From Clavaria fumosa (taxonomy: Eukaryota > Basidiomycota > Agaricomycetes > Agaricales > Clavariaceae): a stretch of DNA of 64,000 nucleotides. The stretch is taken from assembly GCA_951802425.1 (NCBI GenBank), contig OX637794.1:4650001-4714000 (forward strand). The letters are read 5' to 3'. The notes beneath the pieces are model-generated. The model did no database searches. It was given only the letters and a program-made list of their open reading frames with translations, and was not told where the DNA came from. Within the stretch, counting starts at the first letter, position 1, and the number at the start of each line of letters is the position of its first letter. This document shows, one piece after another, positions 57,501-64,000 of this stretch. Both the position numbers and the translations under genes were made by a program.

Positions 57501-58716
57501 ATCTCCACGGCAAAGATCGTCAATAGGCTGTTTGAGATCTGTCAAGAGCTCTTTCGTCGTCAGATGTCCGTTGTGCAACAGAAGCTCGATCTGAAAGGCG
57601 ACGTCCCAATCTAGATTGAAAACCCATCGACGAATCTTGGACAGTTCGCGGCGCGTGAACGACACCTCCGTGCGATTGGCCCGTAGTTTTGTTATGAGTG
57701 GAATACGCAATCCCCCATGGCATGCGATCTTGCATAGGTCTATGAAGGATTCGAGTGGATCTGTGCCATATGTCTCATGAAACAGAAGAAGGCGTATATG
57801 ATGAGCATATGGGGCGACCAAGGCGTGGCGCTCATTCAGAGCTGCAACGCGCCGCCGACTTTTTGTCGCATCGTCCCAATCTCCGGTCTGATTGAAATTG
57901 AATTCTTCAATGATGGGGGGAGTCTGCAGATCGAAGCAAACAACTACGGTTGCTCATAAGTCTACTGCAACATCAACAAGTTGACGATGTAAATTACGAC
58001 ATACATGGTTTACCGTAGTCTCTACCTATCTCAATCTTGCGGACGCTCGAGAAATAGATGGAAATGTGTTGCCCAACTTGCTCCATCATATTATTTCCCA
58101 GCTGGTAATGACATTGAGCAACTTATAAACAGGTTGAAACATAGCTCACAGTCAAACGAATAAGCCTATGCCTCCACTCAAACTTCAAAGTAGCGGAACG
58201 CTGCTCGTAATTCTCGCTGAACTCAATAGTGAATAGCCTTGGCCCTGGCTCCGGACCCTGCCATGGATGAAGCGTGCCAATTTGGATGTCATCGACGTGT
58301 AGAGATTTGTCCAGTTCGGCCTCGTAATGTTGCAGTTGCTCTTCCGTCTCAGGCTCAATGTAAGGTGCTTTCTCAAGCGTCATCTTGGTATAACGATCGG
58401 GGATCTCCTTTGACGAGAAAATCCTGATATTTTTACCGAGGACACGAATATGATTGCTCGGTTCTGCGAACAGCCAGTCCAAAAGTTTACGTCCGAGCTG
58501 CTTTGAAGGTAGCATTAGTTTTCCGGTGCTATTGTTTCGAACGCCACCGTGTCCTTCTCCGAGTATGACTTGAAAATTCCATTTGCGAGGTCGTTCGGGA
58601 ATGCCTCCAGATCCAAACCAATCGGGACCAGGATCTTCGTGAAGGACGAATGCAATGGCCTTTGTGACATCCCATTTACTGGCTTCTGTGGGGACATGTT
58701 TGAGATTGAATTCCAT
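54535..58716 (-). CDS. RNA-dependent RNA polymerase of the RNAi/quelling pathway
   Basis: Starts at ATG 58716. Exon 1 (58716-58150) and exon 2 (58101-58014) carry the N-terminal RRM-like part. The long exon 57953-56745 holds the HVTVTPTRFHLEGP-like segment, NFLRVDFRDED and FTDGCGTIS, typical of eukaryotic RdRPs. Later exons give PFIMILEDRHVPLE, WLLVGVADEGPAY, WIKGRCILYRSPAVHPGD and the catalytic D-L-D-G-D at about 55690, whose last Asp is encoded after a 53-nt intron. The C-terminal exon is 55269-54535. The enzyme makes dsRNA from single-stranded templates for small-RNA silencing. An extra C near 57900 puts FDLQTPPIIEE and the downstream APYAHH region in different frames, so the gene has either one frameshift mutation or a sequence error. 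Confidence 0.82.
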
Positions 58717-58996
58717 TACGGGAAGCAGGAGAGAACGCGGGAGACTGAAGGGGCTGAGAGCACAGATTTGCAATATCAATATCAATATCTGAGGCTAACT
58801 TTGCATTGGACGCGCCCGTGACACGTGCAAAGATCGAGTGCTGTGCGGCATGTAGTATTATTGTACGCCGGGATGTGCCTTGATTGTACTCACATGCACT
58901 GCCATAAAAACCAGGCAGCTCACCGCTCAGGGCCTTAATACCTCCCGCTCCTTACATTCGAACCATCTCTTAACTGTGTGAGACTCTGACAACTTC

Positions 58997-60399
58997 ATGA
59001 GCACTTGTACAGGCATCAAAGTAGATCAAGACATTGCTGGCATCGGTGAGTGCTCATCTCGTAGTGACACGTTGCGCTGTTCACATCATATTGCTCAGGT
59101 GTGCGGACGGCGTTTTATGTTCAGAGTTTCTGTGCTGGTGCGCGACCTTCATGAACCGATTTTCTTCTTTTCTGTCTGACCTGGTACTCTTTCCTCGTAG
59201 TTTACGCCGCCTCCCTTCCTGGATCTGATATCAGAGGTGCGGCGTCTCTGCTTTTTTTTATTATGTGGCTGTTTTCTCTCAAGCTGAACAATAATACCAG
59301 GTTCTTTTTGGACCCTGACAGCCACCTCACTGGCCGTGTTACTCTATACAGTGATACAATCCGGGATGCACACGCTCACGTTACACAATGCAATACTAGT
59401 GTCCTACTTCTGCGTGCTAAACTCCTTCGCCTCGCTGTGTGCATACACACTTCTGCCCGCACCGTTCCGCGGCTCGTTGTTTGGATTCTGGCGCCCCAAC
59501 GAAACTCGTTATACTCTTGATTCCATCGTCCCTTCGAGCAGCAGCAGCAGCAGCAGCAGCAGCATCAAGTCCGGTGGGAAGTACAGCCGCCTCGAGGACG
59601 AGCTTGACGAACCCGAGTATGTTCCGGAAACTGAGGTTCCCCTTGGCCTTCGGACCGCAATGCTCATCCGCTACAAGCCATGTTCGATCCCGCTTGCCCT
59701 TCAATTCATCGCCGTGTATATATACGCCTTTTACATCTGGTCCAATGCCTCGACGTTCGGGAATCAATTCGCGTGCAACGCGGCCACGCGATTCATATTC
59801 TTTGGCATCTCATACAAAGTCACTGGAGGAGGTCGCATAATTGCGCTGGGTGAGTTGCTTCGGCTGTGATCGTCCTTCCCCTATTCTTTTTCTTAGTCGC
59901 CTCGCATCTTGCAGCATCGCTCTCCGTGCTCTTCGGCACTGTAGCGTTGCCCGCAATGTTCGCGCTATGGAGTGTTCTCGCGCAAGCCATGCGAATGGGC
60001 ACATTTATGTTGTGGAAGCGAGCCGCGAACGACCCACCTTCTTTGCGCCTCGGTAGAGACTCACTCCCTATCATCATCGCGTTCCTCTACTTCTGGCTGT
60101 ACACCATCGCTATAGTCGAGGCGACTGTAAACTCAGCGGCTGTGATCAACGGCCGCGTACAATGGACTTTCCGCCAGGCAAGTCTCATGCCTGCTAAACC
60201 TATCCTTGTATACTGGAATCTTGACAACGACCCGGGATCACAGATATTCCCTCTTGTCAGCGTTATGGTACCCGTGTCAACGGCGTACTATTGCACCAAA
60301 AAGTTTTGGCAAGCGCGCAAAGCAGAAAAAATAGCGCGGAGAAAGCTTATGTCCCTGTCCCCAACGAGCTCGGGCACCCTCACTCCGACACATGCGTAA
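58997..60399 (+). CDS. multi-TM membrane protein of a duplicated fungal family
   Basis: Starts MSTCTGIKVDQDIAGIG. Exon 1 (58997-59045) and exon 2 (VRTAFYVQSFCA) join in phase through a 51-nt intron. Later segments give hydrophobic helices at 59350-59420, 59680-59760 (PLALQFIAVYIYAFYIWSN), 59920-59990 and 60060-60130, with the conserved-looking CNAATRFIFFG. Intron 59851-59909 is canonical. An AG|GCAAGT donor at 60180 implies a 66-nt GC-AG intron before IFPLVSVMV. The exon joint near 59250-59360 is unresolved and may contain a frame disruption. A Ser run (AGC repeats, 59537-59563) sits in a cytosolic loop. A partial second copy starts at 63341. Function unknown. Confidence 0.6.
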
Positions 60400-60799
60400 A
60401 TGGAAGCCAGATTCATCATCCGAATTTTTCTTACGGACAACCATGTTTTTCCACTTTGATAGGCTTCTATGTACAATCATCCCAGACTAGAGTCGGCGTA
60501 CCATCGCATGAATGACCTGATCCCCATCAGCTTTTTGACAAGGAATGGAGAACTATATACATATCTCGCTGCTTCTGGTTGTATGATTTATTGGGTGGCT
60601 AAGTCTGCCCATAAACGACAATACCAAGCGCAACCGAAGAAATCCATTATCTAACCTAGCCTGGATCAAAAATAATGTGCATCCTGGAGATGTATGACTT
60701 TGTATAATTTGAAATATAGAACTAGATATATTCTCTGATATCATTTGTATGGAATTCCTTTGGGGGTTCATGAATAAAATTTTACTGCACGTCAACGAA

Positions 60800-62275
60800 T
60801 CGATCGTACCATTTTGTAGCTAGAAGAGTCGCGTCCAATTTCAGGCCTTCGGACGGGGGAAAGAAAAGGACTCCAACGTACCCTCTGGAACTCGTCGTAT
60901 GCTGTACTCCTCACATTTTCGTGCGCGTTGCGTATTACACCCATCATCCATTCGGCGGCCTGACGTTCGTTCAAACCAAGAGCGAATCGATCCTGTAACC
61001 TCTTGATTGTAGACTCCCCTTTGAAGGACGGAAGCCCAGTATCAAGCATGAGTCGAACTGTACTGATTAGTTGTGAGTAGCGTCCTCCCATAAGGACAAC
61101 CATTTCGTGGTTTAGCTTGAACGAATGGGGCTCAAATTTTACACCCTTGACATACAGCAGATCAGAGTGTGAAAACTAGATTGCACGACGAACTTACTCC
61201 AGGGCGTGAAGACAATGTCAAGTTAAGTAAGCCGGGAAGTCGAAATTAGATAGAAATTAGACTCATCAATATCAAATAAGAAGCCGAAATCTATGAGACA
61301 GAGACAGATACAGTAGTCAGACCAAATACGATATCGTGGCTTAAATGACTTGCCAATGTGCACAATGTGGCCCTCGCCATCAATCATTATGTTGCCATTG
61401 TGTCTATCTTTGATTTGCAGCAGATAGCAGGCAACCGAATATGCAGCCATCGATTGGATGAAGTTGAGGCGTGCTTTCTGAAACGGGACAGTATCTTGAC
61501 CTCCATACTTGGCGATGAAGAAGTCGAGGAGGTCGTTAACTTTTGCTCTACCCATTTCATCGCGTGACGTTGAATTTGGAACAACGTCAATCACCCCGCA
61601 CTGACAACTATGTTGGCGAGCCGAAAAATTATTTGAAAAAGGGAGTTTCGCTTACGCCAGGCCCCGTCGCTGTTACACGATACGGGAACAAATACAATGA
61701 TAGGCCAGCACTGGTGAATATGTTTTTGAACATGGCGATGAGTTGAAGAGCAAAACGAAGGGATCATTATTATAACGTCTCTCGAAGAAGGTGATGGCAA
61801 TGACAGGTGGGACTGGTGCCCAAACAAAGAGATGCTGGAAAAGGCGTCAATGATGCTAAACATTCTATCGAAAGACCGTACTTTGAGATCTCGTCGAATG
61901 TTGGCGTCTAGTGCACTCCCCAGTAAGAAACGTAGGGCTTCTGGTATTTGCACCACATCGTGAAGACTCGAGCGAACGAGCTTTGCAACCTCATTGCGGG
62001 CCCCCGGATGCTTAAACCGTTCCGTGAGATGTATGGCTATTGCAGGATCAATCTGCCAAGTCGTGCGTATGGTACTCGGCCAGGTATTCTGAGGAGCGAG
62101 CGCTTAGTGTCATAAATAATAAGCGAAAAGGATACGCACTTCCTGCATTGTTCGTTCGGTTGTCTCAACATGATCTGTGCCCCTTTTGTGATCGTTTGTA
62201 GGATTCAGCCAGACAGTCAACCTGAAGATTTCATTCTCAACCAAGAGTCGCAATGGGGTAGTGATCAACTCAAGG
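60800..62275 (-). pseudogene. STT4-type phosphatidylinositol 4-kinase fragment, truncated and internally deleted
   Basis: Minus-strand exons read in order: ELITTPLRLLVENEIFRLTV (62274), [55 protein letters not shown], then abruptly [40 protein letters not shown], the catalytic loop DRHNGN, DFGFLFDI (after a GCAAGT-donor intron), LNHEMVVLMGG and LPSFKGESTIKRLQDRFALG. These are the helical and kinase domains of PI4KA/Stt4. Between NNDPFVL and the next segment a large part, including the kinase N-lobe with its nucleotide loop, is missing. The 5' end stops at about 62275 where GC-rich repeat DNA begins. About 1.5 kb survives of a gene that is normally several kb. Confidence 0.8.
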
Positions 62276-62289
62276 TATATCGCATAACG

Positions 62290-62530
62290 TGGATGATCGG
62301 TCGGGTAACAAGCGGTAGGGAAGCAGCAATGACGTCGGCGGCGGCGGCACCACCAGCAGCGGCAGCGGCGGCAACAGCAGCAGTGACATCGGCACCAGCA
62401 GCAGTGGCGGCAGTGGTACCAGCAGCGATGGCGGCGGCAGCGGCAGCAGTGGCCCCAGCCCTATATTGGGCCGCAAGAGCGAGGGCGGCACTGTGGCCGA
62501 AATGGGATCTAACCGTCCCATTAGCAGTGG
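62290..62530. repeat. GC-rich GCN-triplet repeat, related to the 3.9-5.5 kb region
   Basis: A run of GGCGGC/GCAGCA/CACCAGCAG triplets with TGGCCCCAGCCC and TATTGGGCCG, similar to the triplet-rich DNA at 3.9-5.5 kb and 22.3 kb. It borders the truncated STT4 relic. Its long ORF is a composition artefact. Confidence 0.65.
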
Positions 62531-63120
62531 CCCTATGGCATAGGATTAAAAGCAATGTCCCACCTAAACGTGGCTGTACAGCTTCACCCGGGGGAACAGT
62601 AGAAGCACTCTGAGGTAAGGCAGCAGAGGCGATCGGAGGGGGCAAAACTACGGCACCTGGTAGACGTGGCGTATGCGCGATTGGAGGGGGCGTAACTAGG
62701 GCAGCCGGTAAACGGGGTGTATGCGCAGGGGTAGGCCGCGTAACACGTGTAGAGACGGGTCCCCGAAGTGGCGGCGTTTACTGGGCCACGCATGGCGGCA
62801 GGCATACAGCTTCCAGGCAAGCCAGGACCTGCAAGCTGGATCCCCGGGCCAGCGACGGGGTCCAGCAGTGTCTCGCTTGGCGGGATGATTTTTGCAAGGG
62901 GTAATAAGTTCGCCGAGGTTCTCCCAATGAGCTGCAGTCCCTTGCAGGAGCCCAGAAAGACAGCGAGACTTCAAAAGCTGAGAGCGTTCAGTGCATTGCG
63001 TAACACTAGGAAGCTAACTACTGGTGTTATGGAGGAGGTAGTGGTAGGGGAGAGAGGAGTACGGAGTAGATTTATCCGAGATGTCGGACTCTCGCAGTCT
63101 CGCTCGACCCTTTTTGAGTC
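62531..63120. other. non-coding interval
   Basis: Contains a 48-bp tandem repeat (listed) and no supported gene. Confidence 0.5.
62631..62726. repeat. 48-bp tandem duplication
   Basis: Two units, 62631-62678 and 62679-62726, each GAT(C/T)GGAGGGGGC ... GTATGCGC, differing mainly by transitions. Confidence 0.75.
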
Positions 63121-63163
63121 CATGCACTGCCATAAAAAGCAGGCAGCTTACTGCTCGCCTCTA

Positions 63164-63277
63164 CATCAGCAAAACAGCTCGGCTAAATGTAAGTATAGAA
63201 AGGTATGGACTGACTTGTAACACCCCAAGTTACATACTGGTCCATACCGACAATTTATCCAATCTATTTTGCTGATG
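63164..63277. mobile_element. 114-bp MITE-like insertion in the duplicated promoter
   Basis: Terminal inverted repeats CATCAGCAAAA and TTTTGCTGATG. The interior folds further (GGTATGGAC/GTCCATACC and TGTAAC/GTTACA around ACCCCAA). The homologous place upstream of the 58997 gene lacks it, so it inserted after, or was lost since, the duplication. It is flanked by CTA and ACTA. Confidence 0.75.
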
Positions 63278-63340
63278 ACTAGTACCTCCCACTCCTTACA
63301 TTCGAACCATCTCTTAACTGTGAGACTCTGACAACATCAT

Positions 63341-64000
63341 GAGCACTTGTCCAGGCATCAAAGTAGATCAAGACATTGCTGGCATCGGTGAGTGCTCACC
63401 CCGTAGTGACATGTTGTGCTGTTAACATCATATTGCTCAGGTGTGCGGACGGCGTTTTATGTTCAGAGTTTCTGTGCCGGTGCGCGACCTTCATGAACCA
63501 ATTTTCTTCTTTTCTGTCTGACCCGGTACTCTTTCCTCGTAGTTTACGCCGCCTTCCTTCCTGGATCTGATATCAGAGGTGCGGCGTCTCTGCTTTAACA
63601 AGCATGTGGCTGTTTTCTCTCAAGCTGAACAATAATACCAGGCTCTTTTTGGACCCTGACAGCCACCTCGCTAGCCATGTTACTCTATACGGTGATACAA
63701 TCCGGGATGCACACGCTCACGTTACACAATGCAATACTAGTATCCTACTTCTGCGTGCTAAACTCTTTCGCCTCGCTGTGTGCATACACACTTCTGCCCG
63801 CACCGTTTCGCGGCTCGTTGTTTGGATTCTGGCGCCCCAACGACACTCGTTATACCCTTGATTCTATCGCCCCTTCGAGCAGCAGCAGCAGCAGCCTCAA
63901 GTCCGGTGGGAAGTACAGCCGCTCCGAGGACGAGCTTAACGAACACGAGTATGTTCCGGAAACTGAGGTTCCCCTTGGCCTTCAGACCGCAATGCTCATC
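63341..64000 (+). CDS. second copy of the multi-TM membrane-protein gene, cut by window end
   Basis: Near-identical to 58997-59660 in exons and introns, starting MSTCPGIKVDQDIAGIG and continuing past a shorter AGC (Ser) run (five units instead of nine) to the window edge. At 63590-63603 the sequence differs (CTTTAACAAGC instead of a T-run), which changes the local frame. The rest of the gene is outside the window, so it is not known whether it is complete. Confidence 0.65.

Noticed and set aside
62170..62613. Ala-rich ORFs on both strands
   Set aside because: Triplet-repeat artefact overlapping the STT4 relic junction.
1..64000. CRISPR arrays, bacterial operons, phage genes
   Set aside because: Spliceosomal introns throughout and no spaced direct-repeat arrays; tandem repeats here lack unique spacers.

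Overview
The window reads as a piece of a basidiomycete (Agaricomycete-like) genome. Introns are very short (about 46-65 nt) with GT donors and CTRAY-type branch sites. The retroelements, the quelling-type RNA-dependent RNA polymerase and several membrane-protein families are those familiar from mushroom-forming fungi. The species cannot be named from the sequence. Exon structures were joined by eye from splice signals, reading phase and family motifs; no search was run.

Positions 1-35,650 form a repeat-rich, gene-poor half. It holds a minus-strand multi-exon gene (1596-3172) whose product starts with a near copy of the histone H3 N-terminal tail followed by an eight-cysteine PHD-like finger; GC-rich satellite-like DNA (3.5-6.0 kb) with tandem repeats and a recurring imperfect palindrome; a decayed JmjC-type dioxygenase gene (6315-10572); a second decayed conserved gene (10.9-13.05 kb); a Copia gag relic split by an LTR; a LINE scrap; a complete-looking P-loop NTPase gene with a 6-nt micro-exon (17822-20814) and a wrecked paralogue behind it; a 1.04-kb near-perfect fold-back element (22691-23732); and two Gypsy elements joined 5' end to 5' end, one of which carries an extra coiled-coil ORF.

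Positions 35,651-64,000 are gene-dense: a small secreted six-cysteine protein, a basic/disordered protein, a four-TM DUF7598-like protein, a long CCCH-ankyrin-AAA+ gene, an SH3 membrane protein, phosphatidylserine decarboxylase, a single-pass Ser-rich membrane protein, an intron-containing tRNA-Ser(CGA), an unknown 374-residue protein, an RNAi-type RdRP with one apparent frameshift, a multi-TM membrane protein, a truncated and internally deleted STT4 (PI 4-kinase) relic, and a second, partial copy of the multi-TM gene at the right edge.

Two themes connect the parts. First, the repeat half carries chromatin-flavoured genes (H3-tail mimic with PHD-like finger, JmjC fold, chromodomain on a Gypsy integrase) beside long fold-backs that could feed small-RNA silencing, and an RdRP gene lies 30 kb away; a functional link is only inference. 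Second, nine of the ten inferred in-frame stops in the relics are TGA, each one C-to-T step from CGA, which points to CpG-type mutation of silenced DNA.
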